Below the pieces are notes generated by a model that saw nothing but the letters and a program-made list of their open reading frames with translations, was not told the DNA's origin and did not search any database. Source: Clostridiales bacterium (GTDB lineage: Bacteria; Bacillota; Clostridia; Lachnospirales; Lachnospiraceae). Taken from it: a DNA stretch of 64,000 bases. The DNA is taken from assembly GCA_019420275.1 (NCBI GenBank), contig JAHZHN010000007.1, positions 1-64,000 on the forward strand. The letters run 5' to 3'. Shown here one piece after another: positions 1 through 9,146 of this stretch. A program made the translations under genes and the position numbers. Position 1 is the stretch's first letter; the number at the start of each line of letters is the position of its first letter.

Positions 1-72
1 GCCGAAAATCGGACTTGAACCGACGACCCCTTCATTACGAGTGAAGTGCTCTACCGACTGAGCTATTTCGGC
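1..72 (-). tRNA. tRNA-Thr (anticodon CGU)
   Basis: Read on the minus strand, the ends GCCGAAA and TTTCGGC form a perfect 7-bp acceptor stem. The D arm, the anticodon stem CTTCA/TGAAG and a T arm with loop TTCAAGT are all present. The seven-base anticodon loop is CTCGTAA, which places CGT at positions 34-36, so it reads the Thr codon ACG. The discriminator base lies just outside the left edge of the window. It follows the HPr-like gene by about 20 bases and may be cotranscribed with it. Confidence 0.95.
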
Positions 73-93
73 ATATATGAAAGCATAGAAAAT

Positions 94-351
94 CTATGCT
101 CCTTTTGTAAGATAATTTTCAATCTGTGAAACAGCTTCTTCCTCATCCACTCCATCTGCTACGACGGTCAGATGATCAATCTGATAAAGTCCAAGACCCA
201 TCATTCCCATAATGCTTTTCACATTCACCTGTTTATCATCTGCTTCAAACAAAATCCTGCTTTCAAATTGACTGGCCATCTGTACGAGAAATGCTATCGG
301 TCTGTCTTCTTCCTTCAATTCTGCCTGAACTTTGACATTCTTAGAAATCAT
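94..351 (-). CDS. HPr/Crh-like regulatory phosphocarrier homologue lacking His15
   Basis: An 85-residue HPr-fold protein. The Ser46 region is intact (VNVKSIMGMMGLG, with Ser exactly at residue 46), the site phosphorylated by HPr kinase in Firmicutes. The active-site loop is changed: where HPr has His15-Ala-Arg-Pro this protein has Glu15-Asp16-Arg17-Pro18, so it cannot take the PEP-derived phosphate from Enzyme I. This matches the logic of Bacillus Crh, which also sits next to whiA and has Gln at position 15. Its ATG overlaps the whiA stop by 4 nt and an AGGAGG site lies just upstream. HPr kinase is encoded in the same operon. A role as a Ser46-P corepressor for CcpA-type control is inferred. 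Confidence 0.88.
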   Translation of the reverse strand: MISKNVKVQAELKEEDRPIAFLVQMASQFESRILFEADDKQVNVKSIMGMMGLGLYQIDHLTVVADGVDEEEAVSQIENYLTKGA

Positions 352-1271
352 TCTCTTCCTCCTAATCTCATCTCTTCTGCCATCTTGCTTATCTTCTTCA
401 GGCGATGATTCACTCCCGACTTTCCTACCGGGGGATCGAGCATATCGCCCAGCTCCTTCAAGGTAGCTTCTGGATTCTCCAGACGCAAATAAGCAATGTC
501 TTGTAATCCCTGATTCAAATGATGAAGACCCTTATGTTCCATAATGTACTTGATATCCTCTACCTGCTTCACCGCAGCAGATACTGTTTTGCTGATATTG
601 GCCGTCTCGCAGTTTACACGGCGGTTGACCCGATTACGCATCTCTTTTAGAATCCGGATATTCTCAAACTCCATCATCGCTACATGAGCTTCCATAAGGC
701 TTAATACATCCGAAATCTTAGCCCCTTCTTTAATGTATACAACGTAATACTTTTTCCGCAAAACAATTTTAGCATCTAAATCAAAAAAATTCAAGACTTC
801 TTTTAACTGATCCGCAGTTTTTTTATCCGTTGAAACGATTTCAAAATGATAGTTCTTTTCTGGATCACTCATAGATCCTGCGGCCTGAAAAGCCCCCCTG
901 ATATATGCCCTCTTGCAGCATGTATTCTGAAGAACCAGACCAAAATCTTCATGCTCCAGTAATTTCACTGCCTTCAATAATAAAACACAATCAGGATGAT
1001 TGTCAATACTAACTGTATAATTTCGACTTTTTTTTAGGAAATCATTTCGGCTGATTTCGATTCGCGCCTGTATTCCAAATACTTTTTTTACTAATGTATA
1101 AAATCGCTTTGCCACATGAACCGTTTCCGTATGGATTTTTATGGAGTACTGTCCGTCTTCTTTGATCTCTCCGCAAAATTTCAGAAACCCGGCCAGCTCT
1201 GCAAGCCTGCAGTGTCTGGCACTGGTCTCATTTCTTGATAATTCTTCTTTTACATTGCTTGAAAATGACAT
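348..1271 (-). CDS. whiA: DNA-binding protein WhiA
   Basis: 307 residues, the usual WhiA length. The N-terminal two thirds resemble the LAGLIDADG homing-endonuclease fold that has lost nuclease function; the C-terminal part (about residues 220-300) is the WhiA helix-turn-helix, with the conserved segment around NPEATLKELGDML and the following GVNHRLKKI. In Gram-positives WhiA affects cell division, chromosome segregation and, in actinomycetes, sporulation. It lies directly downstream of rapZ and overlaps the HPr-like gene. The mgfK/yvcK gene that often sits between rapZ and whiA is missing here. The start is supported by GAGGT a few bases upstream. Confidence 0.95.
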   Translation of the reverse strand: MSFSSNVKEELSRNETSARHCRLAELAGFLKFCGEIKEDGQYSIKIHTETVHVAKRFYTLVKKVFGIQARIEISRNDFLKKSRNYTVSIDNHPDCVLLLKAVKLLEHEDFGLVLQNTCCKRAYIRGAFQAAGSMSDPEKNYHFEIVSTDKKTADQLKEVLNFFDLDAKIVLRKKYYVVYIKEGAKISDVLSLMEAHVAMMEFENIRILKEMRNRVNRRVNCETANISKTVSAAVKQVEDIKYIMEHKGLHHLNQGLQDIAYLRLENPEATLKELGDMLDPPVGKSGVNHRLKKISKMAEEMRLGGRE

Positions 1272-1274
1272 TTG

Positions 1275-2129
1275 CTACCTCGTTATATCCCTATGCTCTA
1301 CTTTCACAGAATATGGCATTTTTTTCAATTCCTTGGCCAATGCATTGGCAATGGTCACAGACCGGTGTTTTCCTCCTGTACATCCAATGCCGATGACCAG
1401 ATTATATTTTCCTTCTTTGATATAGTTAGGAATCAAAAATTCCAGCATATTATAAAGCTTGTCAAGGAATTCTCCTGCTTCCTTATACTTCATGACAAAA
1501 TCCTGAATTGGTTTGTCATTTCCTGTCAAAGGACGCAGATTCAGGTCGTAATACGGGTTCGGCAGAAATCTGACATCAAAAACCAGATCTACATCTGCCG
1601 GTATCCCGAATTTAAAACCAAAAGATACGACTGCAATCTGAAAACGCTCATTGACCTCTCCATCCACATAAATATGATCGATCTCTTCTTTCAGCTCCCG
1701 GATCAGCAGCTGGCTGGTGTCAATCACATAAGTGGCTTTTTTCAGAAGAAATTTCATTTCCTCCCGTTCTTTGGCAATACCGTCTTCCACTCTTCCATCC
1801 CGTGACAGCGGATGATTTCGTCTCGTCTCTTTATATCTCTTCAGAAGAATCCGGTTGCTGGCATTTAAAAACAAAATTTCAAAAGATATTCCCATATCTT
1901 TGATTTCCTCAAGCTTTTGCTCCAGTTCCTTAATGCCTTCCCCGCTCCTGATATCGATTCCAAGAGCCACATTCTGAATCTTTACTGTCTTATCCAATGT
2001 GATCTGTGCGAATTTATCCAGCAGTTCCACCGGAAGATTGTCCACACAGAAATATCCTATATCTTCCAGCATTTTGAGAGCGCTGCTTTTCCCCGCTCCT
2101 GACATTCCTGTAACGATTACAAATCTCAT
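1275..2129 (-). CDS. rapZ: RapZ/YvcJ-family nucleotide-binding protein
   Basis: 284 residues. An N-terminal Walker A loop, GMSGAGKSSA, is at about residues 8-17, and the family C-terminal motif GCTGGKHRSV is near residue 250. In E. coli RapZ is an RNase adaptor that targets the GlmZ small RNA; in Bacillus the orthologue YvcJ hydrolyses nucleotides and affects competence, and its RNA partner is unclear. Only 3 nt separate it from whiA, and murB lies 11 nt upstream, so it is part of the uvrC-hprK-glcK-murB-rapZ-whiA run. AGAGGAG precedes the ATG. Family assignment is secure; the function in this organism is inferred. Confidence 0.94.
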   Translation of the reverse strand: MRFVIVTGMSGAGKSSALKMLEDIGYFCVDNLPVELLDKFAQITLDKTVKIQNVALGIDIRSGEGIKELEQKLEEIKDMGISFEILFLNASNRILLKRYKETRRNHPLSRDGRVEDGIAKEREEMKFLLKKATYVIDTSQLLIRELKEEIDHIYVDGEVNERFQIAVVSFGFKFGIPADVDLVFDVRFLPNPYYDLNLRPLTGNDKPIQDFVMKYKEAGEFLDKLYNMLEFLIPNYIKEGKYNLVIGIGCTGGKHRSVTIANALAKELKKMPYSVKVEHRDITR

Positions 2130-2140
2130 ATTTCTCCTCT

Positions 2141-3049
2141 TTAAAACCGGCCGACTCTTTTTACTTCCGGTTCCAGTACAACATTAAATTTCTCTTTTAC
2201 AATCTTTTGTACATCCTCAATCAGCTGCATCACATCTGCTGCCGTGGCATGATCCTGATTTACTACAAATCCACAATGCTTATCAGAGACTCTGGCACCT
2301 CCGACCTGGTATCCCCGAAGTCCGGCGTCCTGAATCAGTTTTCCCGCGAAATACCCTTCCGGACGTTTGAATGTACTGCCGGCGCTTGGCAGTTCCAAAG
2401 GCTGTTTGGTCCTTCTTGCCGCAGAGTACTCATCCATCTTGGATTTGATCTTCTCAGGATCTCCCTTAGACAGAGCAATTGTTCCGCTCAGTACAACATA
2501 TCCATTTTTCAAGATATTGCTGGTACGGTATCCGAGTTCCAGATCTTCTGCCGGAATCGTCTTTATTTCTCCCTCCGGTGTAAGAACATCTGCTTCTTTT
2601 AAAACCTGTACCATCTCTCCCCCGTAAGCGCCTGCGTTCATAACCACGGCGCCTCCAAACGTTCCCGGGATTCCTCCGGCAAACTCAAATCCTGTCAGAC
2701 CTTCTGCCTGAGCTGCTTTTGCAGCCGTACTTAAAAGAGTTCCTGCCTGAATGGTAAGTTCATCGCCGTTGACGGCAATCCCGCTGAAATTCTTATAAAT
2801 CTGAAGCACAATGCCATCCATTCCCTGATCTGCCACTAAAAGATTGCTTCCATTTCCAAGAACAAACAATGGAAGGTTTTCTTTCTTCGCAACGGCACAG
2901 ACATGGGAAATGTCTTCGGTTGTCTTCGGGATCACAAAGATGTCCGCAGGCCCGCCGATTCGAAATGTCGTATGTCTGCACATTGGCTCTTCGATCAGGA
3001 TCTGATCTTCCTTCAGTACTTCTTTTAACTGTTCGATTACTGTATCCAT
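2141..3049 (-). CDS. murB: UDP-N-acetylenolpyruvoylglucosamine reductase MurB
   Basis: 302 residues. Reduces UDP-GlcNAc-enolpyruvate to UDP-MurNAc with NADPH and FAD, the second committed step of peptidoglycan synthesis. The FAD-binding PCMH domain has LGNGSNLLV near residue 62 and GIPGTFGGAVVMNAGAYGGE near residue 125. The catalytic segment is SAGSTFKRP with GYFAGKLI, and the C-terminal glutamate lies in LEPEV. A good GGAGG lies 4 nt before the ATG. It sits between glucokinase and rapZ, as is common in Clostridia. Confidence 0.97.
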   Translation of the reverse strand: MDTVIEQLKEVLKEDQILIEEPMCRHTTFRIGGPADIFVIPKTTEDISHVCAVAKKENLPLFVLGNGSNLLVADQGMDGIVLQIYKNFSGIAVNGDELTIQAGTLLSTAAKAAQAEGLTGFEFAGGIPGTFGGAVVMNAGAYGGEMVQVLKEADVLTPEGEIKTIPAEDLELGYRTSNILKNGYVVLSGTIALSKGDPEKIKSKMDEYSAARRTKQPLELPSAGSTFKRPEGYFAGKLIQDAGLRGYQVGGARVSDKHCGFVVNQDHATAADVMQLIEDVQKIVKEKFNVVLEPEVKRVGRF

Positions 3050-3068
3050 GATTCCTCCATTCTGCCGT

Positions 3069-4004
3069 CTATGAGAGCATCAGACTTGCTGCTCCATAGA
3101 TTCCGGCATCATTGCCCAGAGTCGCAAGCACAAATTTTCCCTCTTTTGCCTTTCCAAATGTATATGTACCAAAATGTTTGGAGATGGCATCCAAAAGGAT
3201 CTGCCCTGCTTTAGATACGCCTCCTCCAATGACAAACACTTCAGGATCCACCATCAGTGCAATATTTCCCAATGCCAGCGCCAATTTCTGCCCCAGTTTA
3301 TCTACCTGTTCTGCAGCAAAGGCATCTCCCTTCCTGGCAAAGTCAAAAATATCTTTCGCCGTAATATTTTCCATGCCGCGAAGTGCCGTGTCCAAATCAC
3401 TTTTTTCCAGAGCTTTCTTTGTTTCGTATACAATCCCGGTAGCGGAGGCATACAGTTCAAGGCATCCGGTCTTTCCGCAATTGCAGACTCTGTCATCCGT
3501 TGGATCTACGGTCATATGTCCGATCTCACCGCCGTATCCTCTGCTTCCGTCTACAATATGTCCATCTATGATGATGCCTCCTCCGACCCCGGTTCCCAAT
3601 GTCACCATGACCGCATTTTTGGCATCTGCTGCTGCGCCTGTCCAAAGTTCTCCTAAAGCCGCTACGTTGGCATCGTTGCTGACTTTTACCGGACATCCAA
3701 CCATCGCCGATAATTCTTCTCCTACGTTTACGCTTCCCCATCCCAGGTTCACACATTCATTTACTTTTGTAAATTCGAGCACAGCGCCCGGAACTCCAAC
3801 TCCAACGCCCGCCAGGTCTTCTTTTAAAATATGATTCTTCGCCGCATTTTCTTTGATTGCATCCCCAATATCCTTCAGGATATATTTCCCATTTTCTTCC
3901 GTTCTGGTGGGAATCTCCCATTTTTCCATCAATGTGCCGTCTTCAGAAAACAGCCCCATCTTTACGGTCGTTCCTCCAACATCAATTCCATAAATTTTTT
4001 TCAT
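3069..4004 (-). CDS. glcK: ROK-family glucokinase
   Basis: 311 residues. The ATP-binding motif GIDVGGTTVKMG is at residues 5-16. The ROK zinc-binding signature is present as CNCGKTGCLE near residue 175, with EIGH just before it. These mark a ROK kinase that phosphorylates glucose to glucose-6-phosphate. Its ATG shares one base with the stop codon of hprK (TAATG), so the two are translationally coupled; a GAGGGCGAG ribosome site lies inside the end of hprK. Placing glucose phosphorylation beside HPr kinase ties sugar entry to carbon-regulation genes. Confidence 0.94.
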   Translation of the reverse strand: MKKIYGIDVGGTTVKMGLFSEDGTLMEKWEIPTRTEENGKYILKDIGDAIKENAAKNHILKEDLAGVGVGVPGAVLEFTKVNECVNLGWGSVNVGEELSAMVGCPVKVSNDANVAALGELWTGAAADAKNAVMVTLGTGVGGGIIIDGHIVDGSRGYGGEIGHMTVDPTDDRVCNCGKTGCLELYASATGIVYETKKALEKSDLDTALRGMENITAKDIFDFARKGDAFAAEQVDKLGQKLALALGNIALMVDPEVFVIGGGVSKAGQILLDAISKHFGTYTFGKAKEGKFVLATLGNDAGIYGAASLMLS

Positions 4005-4948
4005 TATTTCTCGCCCTCCGTAATTTGTCCTGTAACACGTTTATATAATTCTTCTGCGGCATTGTATCCCATCTTCTTCTGCCTATGATTAATTGCGGCA
4101 GTCTCCACAATAATGGCGAGATTTCTTCCCGGTCGGATCGGAAGGGAATGTGCCACTACCTTGTTTCCAAGATACTCCACATATTTTTCTTCCAGGCCAA
4201 GCCGGTCATAATCCGTCTCTTTGTTCCAGTCTTCCAGCTGAATGACCAAATCAATATTCTGAGTCATTCGCACACTCTCGACTCCAAACAGCTTCCTAAC
4301 GTCAATAATTCCGATTCCTCTTAATTCTATGAAAAATCTTGTAACTTCCGGAGAAGATCCGACAAGAGTCTCTTTGCTGACACGCTTGATCTCAACAACA
4401 TCGTCTGATACCAGCCGGTGTCCGCGCTTGATCAGCTCCAGCGCTGCCTCACTTTTTCCAATTCCACTCTCACCGGTAATCAGGATTCCTTCGCCAAAAA
4501 CATCCACCAACACACCATGGATGGAAATGCTTGGTGCAAGTTCCACTCCCAGCCACCGGATCACCTCCGCCATAAACTCAGAAGTGGTCTCTCTGGATAT
4601 GAGGATCGGCACGTTATATTTCTTTGCAATATAGGACATGCGGTTATTCGGTTCCAGACTGTTGCAGAAAACGAGACAAGGAATTCCCGCACTGAAGAGC
4701 CGTTCAAAGATAATGCCTTCTGCTGCGTCATCTTTGCGCATTTCCTGGAGATACAGGTATTCCACATTGCCTATGATCTGTATGCGTTTATTGGAAAAAT
4801 GCTCAAAAAAGCCTGCCAGCTGAAGTGCCGGCCGGTTAATCTCTGCCTGTGTGATGAAGATCTCACGGGTATTGATTTCCGGAATGACTTCCTTCAGGTT
4901 CAGTTGTTTTGCCATGTCGTATACAGAAACTTTATGTTCTTTGTTCAT
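4004..4948 (-). CDS. hprK: HPr kinase/phosphorylase
   Basis: 314 residues. Bifunctional enzyme that phosphorylates HPr and Crh-like proteins on Ser46 and removes that phosphate, the sensor step of carbon catabolite control in Firmicutes. The C-terminal kinase domain has the P-loop GESGIGKSEAALELI near residue 158, and the K/P signature VTRFFIELRGIGIIDV follows. The N-terminal domain is the usual HprK_N. AAGGAGGG lies about 10 nt before the ATG. Its likely substrate, an HPr-like protein without His15, is encoded at the end of the same operon. Confidence 0.96.
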   Translation of the reverse strand: MNKEHKVSVYDMAKQLNLKEVIPEINTREIFITQAEINRPALQLAGFFEHFSNKRIQIIGNVEYLYLQEMRKDDAAEGIIFERLFSAGIPCLVFCNSLEPNNRMSYIAKKYNVPILISRETTSEFMAEVIRWLGVELAPSISIHGVLVDVFGEGILITGESGIGKSEAALELIKRGHRLVSDDVVEIKRVSKETLVGSSPEVTRFFIELRGIGIIDVRKLFGVESVRMTQNIDLVIQLEDWNKETDYDRLGLEEKYVEYLGNKVVAHSLPIRPGRNLAIIVETAAINHRQKKMGYNAAEELYKRVTGQITEGEK

Positions 4949-5002
4949 ATCGATAGATCCCTCCTTACTTTCCAGATATAATTATTTTTATTTTATCATA
5001 TT

Positions 5003-6871
5003 TTACACTTTAGAAGAATGGAAAAAACAGTATATTTTCTCCGCTGTACTCCGGTTCATTCCCGGCACCTTCAGGAGTTCCTCCTGGGTTGCCTCTTTTA
5101 TCTCCTTGATGTTCTTAAAATGCTTCATCAAAGCCTTCCTTCGCTTCGGTCCCACTCCTTTGATATCATCCAGCACCGAATGCACCTGACCCTTGGCCCG
5201 GAGTGAACGATGGTATTCTATGGCAAACCGATGAGCTTCATCCTGGATTCTCGTCACCAGCAAAAAAGCTTCACTGTTCTTTGGAAACATGATTTCCTCA
5301 TTCTGATAATACAAGCCTCTGGTCCGGTGATTATCATCTTTCACCATGCCGCAGACCGGTATATGAAGATCCAGTTTTTCAAGCACTTTCTCTGCCACAT
5401 TGACCTGTCCTTTTCCGCCGTCCATCAAAAGCAGATCAGGGAATTTCGTAAAACTGCCCAGATCCACATCTTTCCCTTCCCGCTTCAGCTCTTCCAGCTC
5501 TTTTTTGCCGTGGAGAAATCTTCTTGTCAGCACTTCCTCCATGCTGGCATAATCATCCGGTCCCTCCACCGTGCGCAGCCGGAATTTTCTATAATCCTGC
5601 CTGCGGGCTTTTCCTTTTTCAAAAACAACCATGGATGCCACCGTCTGGAAACCACTGATGTTGGAAATATCAAACGCTTCCATCCGGTCAAGACCAGCAG
5701 CTCCAAGAAGTCTCTCGATCTCATGGACGGCTCCAATGGTTCTTTTTTCTTCTCTTTTTAATTTATCCCGATCCATTCTCAGGACATTTTGTGCATTCTC
5801 TTTGGCCATTTCCACCATCCGGTGTTTTTCTCCCCGCTTCGGCACTCTCAGATGTACTCTGCCGCCGCGACGTTTCCCCAGCCACGTCTCTATGATGTCC
5901 ATATCATCGATTGGGTATTCCAGAAATATTTCACCGGGATAGTACGGTGTTCCGGCATAAAACTGTTTAACAAATGCCCCCAGGATTTCAGCATCACTCG
6001 TTTCCTCATTCAGCTCCATGTGAAAATGTTCTCTGCCCAGAAGCTTTCCCTGACGCACAAAGAATATAGAAACAACCGCGTCCTTATCATCTTTTGCCAT
6101 AGCAATCATATCCCGGTCCTCAAACCCCTGGGTGTTGATCTTCTGACGATCCATGATCTTTTGAATGCTGCGTATCAGATCCCGATATTCCATTGCCTGT
6201 TCAAATTCCAGCTGAGCGGATGCCTGCTCCATCTTTTCCTTCAGTTCTTTTTCCACTTCTCGATAATTTCCATTCAGAAAATCTATAGCCTGTCCAATCT
6301 GCTCTCCATACGCTTCTTTAGATATGTATCCCTGACACGGAGCATTGCACTGTTTGATCTGGTAATACAAACATGGCCGGTCCTTCCCGATGTCTTTTGG
6401 AAGCCTTCGGCTGCAGGTTCGGATCCGGAAAATCTTACGCAGCAGCTCAATAATATCATTGACTGCTCCTGAACTGGTATAAGGTCCGTAATATTTGCAT
6501 CCATCCTGTTTCATCCTCCTGGCCAGGAGGATCCTCGGATATTCTTCATTGGTTGTCACTTTGATATAAGGATAATTCTTGTCATCCTTCAGCATTGTAT
6601 TATATTTCGGCCTGTGCTCCTTAATCAGATTGCTTTCCAATACAAGGGCCTCCAGCTCTGAATCTGTAATAATGTATTCAAAATAAGCGACGTTCTGCAC
6701 CATATGCTGTATCTTCACAGAAAGGTTGCGGCTGTCCTGAAAATACTGACGCACTCGATTGCAAAGTTTAATTGCCTTTCCTACATATATGATTTCATCT
6801 TTCGCGTTATGCATTAAATAAACCCCTGGCTTTGCCGGGAGTTTCTTTAATTCTTCCTGAATATCAAACAC
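5003..6871 (-). CDS. uvrC: Excinuclease ABC subunit C (UvrC)
   Basis: Makes the dual incision in nucleotide excision repair with UvrA and UvrB. Domains in order: GIY-YIG nuclease at the N terminus (PGVYLM and IIYVGKA), a UVR domain in the middle (LEFEQAMEYRDLI), the RNase H-like endonuclease half, and a C-terminal helix-hairpin-helix pair (DDIKGVGPKRRKALM and LLKVPGMN). I place the start at the GTG at 6871: AAGGAG lies 7 nt upstream, and the protein then begins FDIQEELKKLPAKPGVY as other UvrCs do. A longer frame reaches an ATG at 6937, but its 22 extra residues are Arg/Lys-rich and unlike the family. This gives 622 residues. Confidence 0.95.
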   Translation of the reverse strand: MFDIQEELKKLPAKPGVYLMHNAKDEIIYVGKAIKLCNRVRQYFQDSRNLSVKIQHMVQNVAYFEYIITDSELEALVLESNLIKEHRPKYNTMLKDDKNYPYIKVTTNEEYPRILLARRMKQDGCKYYGPYTSSGAVNDIIELLRKIFRIRTCSRRLPKDIGKDRPCLYYQIKQCNAPCQGYISKEAYGEQIGQAIDFLNGNYREVEKELKEKMEQASAQLEFEQAMEYRDLIRSIQKIMDRQKINTQGFEDRDMIAMAKDDKDAVVSIFFVRQGKLLGREHFHMELNEETSDAEILGAFVKQFYAGTPYYPGEIFLEYPIDDMDIIETWLGKRRGGRVHLRVPKRGEKHRMVEMAKENAQNVLRMDRDKLKREEKRTIGAVHEIERLLGAAGLDRMEAFDISNISGFQTVASMVVFEKGKARRQDYRKFRLRTVEGPDDYASMEEVLTRRFLHGKKELEELKREGKDVDLGSFTKFPDLLLMDGGKGQVNVAEKVLEKLDLHIPVCGMVKDDNHRTRGLYYQNEEIMFPKNSEAFLLVTRIQDEAHRFAIEYHRSLRAKGQVHSVLDDIKGVGPKRRKALMKHFKNIKEIKEATQEELLKVPGMNRSTAEKIYCFFHSSKV

Positions 6872-6937
6872 CACAGATCTCCTTCGTTTTGCATGTCTTG
6901 TTCTCTTTTTTTCCGGTCTGCTGCCCGGATGCTTCAT

Positions 6938-6943
6938 ATTCTA
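6938..6943 (-). promoter_or_regulatory. Candidate extended -10 promoter of the uvrC operon
   Basis: On the minus strand, TGGTAGAAT forms an extended -10 (TGn then TAGAAT). No good -35 is seen. A start from here would be about 60 nt upstream of the GTG at 6871 and downstream of the alternative ATG at 6937, in line with the shorter UvrC. Confidence 0.4.
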
Positions 6944-6960
6944 CCATATTTGCATCACGG

Positions 6961-6982
6961 AAAAAAGAGGGGCTTCCCTCTT
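6961..6982 (-). terminator. Terminator of the FUSC gene
   Basis: On the minus strand AAGAGGG, a short loop and CCCTCTT are followed by a run of T. It lies about 10 nt after the FUSC stop and separates that gene from the uvrC operon. Confidence 0.65.
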
Positions 6983-6991
6983 CTTTCCCTT

Positions 6992-8929
6992 CTAAAATGG
7001 AATACAGTCTCTGTATCCCAAAAGTGCCTCTGCATGTTTTAAATAAGCTGTCAGCACATAGGCAATCTCCTTTTCCTGCTCCGGCAGTTCTTTCCTCAGA
7101 GAAGCAATATTTTCATAAGAAATGATCGGATACAAATCTTCCTGCACCGCACAGATAACTCTGATCAAGGCCTCTTTTTCTTCTCTCTCAAAATTTTTGA
7201 TCCTTACAAGATAATGCATCTGCTCCAGTTCAGAAAACATATGCCATAAGATCAGCATCACTTCCCGCCGCTGTGTTCTCTTTGGCATTTCTTTATGTTT
7301 ATGCAGATATGCCTGACACTCCTCATACAGCATATGAAAATACGTTAGGATTTCTCCGGAAACAGAAAGACGTGTCCGCCGAAATAGTCCTCTCCTGATA
7401 ATATTCCAGTAATTGTTATGAAGCCGAAACAATGCCTTATAATTATATCGAAACTGAGCCTCTTTCCTCATAGGAAAGAAAAACCGATTTGCCATAAACA
7501 CGATCAATACGGAGGCTGCCAGATAAATCAGACGCAGAGTGATTGCCGTTGTCTCATTTATCATCATCACTGCAAGGGTCAGCGCATAGCAGGTAGAAAA
7601 AATCGGATGATACCAGGTTCCAGGCACTGCACAGTACATCAGCGAAATCATCAAAAGAGCAAATACCAGCTGTCCCGCAAGTCCCGGAAGCAGCGGATGT
7701 ACAAGAAACTCAATCCCGCAGCCAATCACTGTTCCAATCGGACGGGTTTTCATCCGATAGCTGCTTTCTTCAAAACTTGGCTGAAGAAGGAGAAAAGCAT
7801 TCAAAGGTATCCAGTAAGCATGGGTTACCGGCAGAAGATAACTAACCGTACAGCTGACGGTCATTACAATCGAAAGCCGCATGGCAAACCGCATTTCAAA
7901 AGACTCCGGAGTACACCGAAACCGAAACTGATGCAGCAGTTCTCCCCAGTCAATTTTCCTGGTCAGCTTCTTCTCCTGCGGCACTGTCTTATAAGCATTC
8001 AGAATCAGCATCATCATATGCAGAAGACTCCGGCAGAAAATACGAATTCTCCCCTCCGGCACATCCATATGATCCAAAAGTGTCTGCGCTGCTGCCGCCT
8101 GACGTTGTCTTGCACCAATTCCCCGGTTAGCCGCTGTTTCTTTCAGGAATACCGAAATCTGATGCAGCACTACGATATGCCTGTGGTCCATTTCTTTCCT
8201 CCATTCCTGATCTGATACCAGATAGGAAAACCTCTGGATCAGCGCAGCCACCATATCATGTAACTGATTTTCTTTTGTTTGTACAGAAAAAAAGTTTTTA
8301 TGATATGACATTTGCTGAAAATCGTGAGCCAGCCGCCAGAAACGTTCTTCCAGTTCTTTTTGTCTCTCTGGCTGTGCCAGCAGCAGAATTAATTCTGATA
8401 ACTCCGCAAAAGTTCCTGAGGCTGTTTGGGAAGAAGGCGCCGGTTTTGAACTGATCCACCCAAAAACTGCAATAGAAATTGCCAGAATCAGTACACACAC
8501 ACCAAAGATCAGCACTTCTTTCCCCAGCTCCCAAAGATTTGCCGGAGGGATCAAGCTCATAAAAGCAAAAATCATTGCATATGTAAAATAACCCTTTGGA
8601 TTAAACTGAGAACTCTGTGTAAAAACGAGTACAAACGGAACACAAATATTCAGAAGGATACAAGCCGCGAGATTTCTGGAACTTAAGTATGCCAGAAGAA
8701 TCAGAAGACTTCCGACCAAAAACAGACGGAGATATCTCCTGAGTGTGTTGTTGCTGCGCTTATACCTTACCTGGAAAAAGACTGTGATGACGGAAACCAG
8801 CATCACATACTGAAAGCCGAAGATTCCATATATCAAAGCGAAAGAAAACAAAAAAAATAAGATCACAGGAGATGCGTCTTTTAAGGAACGTCTGAATTTA
8901 TACAGATAAAGTATTAATTTCTTCGGCAT
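6992..8929 (-). CDS. FUSC-family (YccS-like) inner membrane protein
   Basis: 645 residues with two blocks of hydrophobic helices, residues about 15-155 and 350-470, each followed by a long cytoplasmic region. The repeated layout, and the segment PIGTVIGCGIEFLVHPLLPG in the second block, are typical of the fusaric-acid-resistance/YccS superfamily, whose members are thought to export aromatic or other organic acids. The substrate cannot be read from sequence. The gene stands alone: it has a terminator after it and the ger-operon terminator before it. AGAGG precedes the ATG by 8 nt. Confidence 0.8.
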   Translation of the reverse strand: MPKKLILYLYKFRRSLKDASPVILFFLFSFALIYGIFGFQYVMLVSVITVFFQVRYKRSNNTLRRYLRLFLVGSLLILLAYLSSRNLAACILLNICVPFVLVFTQSSQFNPKGYFTYAMIFAFMSLIPPANLWELGKEVLIFGVCVLILAISIAVFGWISSKPAPSSQTASGTFAELSELILLLAQPERQKELEERFWRLAHDFQQMSYHKNFFSVQTKENQLHDMVAALIQRFSYLVSDQEWRKEMDHRHIVVLHQISVFLKETAANRGIGARQRQAAAAQTLLDHMDVPEGRIRIFCRSLLHMMMLILNAYKTVPQEKKLTRKIDWGELLHQFRFRCTPESFEMRFAMRLSIVMTVSCTVSYLLPVTHAYWIPLNAFLLLQPSFEESSYRMKTRPIGTVIGCGIEFLVHPLLPGLAGQLVFALLMISLMYCAVPGTWYHPIFSTCYALTLAVMMINETTAITLRLIYLAASVLIVFMANRFFFPMRKEAQFRYNYKALFRLHNNYWNIIRRGLFRRTRLSVSGEILTYFHMLYEECQAYLHKHKEMPKRTQRREVMLILWHMFSELEQMHYLVRIKNFEREEKEALIRVICAVQEDLYPIISYENIASLRKELPEQEKEIAYVLTAYLKHAEALLGYRDCIPF

Positions 8930-8990
8930 AAATGTTTCCTCTCTTTCATATCTTATTTTTTTATTATATCACAGCTCCTGGCTGATTTAA

Positions 8991-9020
8991 AAAAATCCTG
9001 CCGTTACCGGCAGGATTTTT
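8991..9020 (-). terminator. Intrinsic terminator after the ger operon
   Basis: AAAAATCCTGCCG, loop TTAC, CGGCAGGATTTTT: a perfect 13-bp stem with A and T runs at both ends, so it can act in both directions. It lies 127 nt after gerC and 62 nt before the FUSC start. The stretch 9021-9146 holds no gene. Confidence 0.85.
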
Positions 9021-9146
9021 CTATCAAATGAAAAGAGAGGATTAAAATATATGAAAAACTATGTTTTTAGTATATCAAATTCCCTCTTTGATACAATATA
9101 TAAGAAATAAAAAATTCTAAACAAATTCTAAACAACTATAAACTTT

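Noticed and set aside
3112..3834. Long plus-strand open frame opposite glcK (240 codons)
   Set aside because: Composition is Pro/Ser-rich and it mirrors a well-supported glucokinase gene; no ribosome site or domain.
6872..6937. Upstream extension of uvrC to an ATG at 6937
   Set aside because: The extra 22 residues are Arg/Lys-rich, unlike UvrC, and the ribosome site AAGGAG lies inside this stretch, before GTG 6871.
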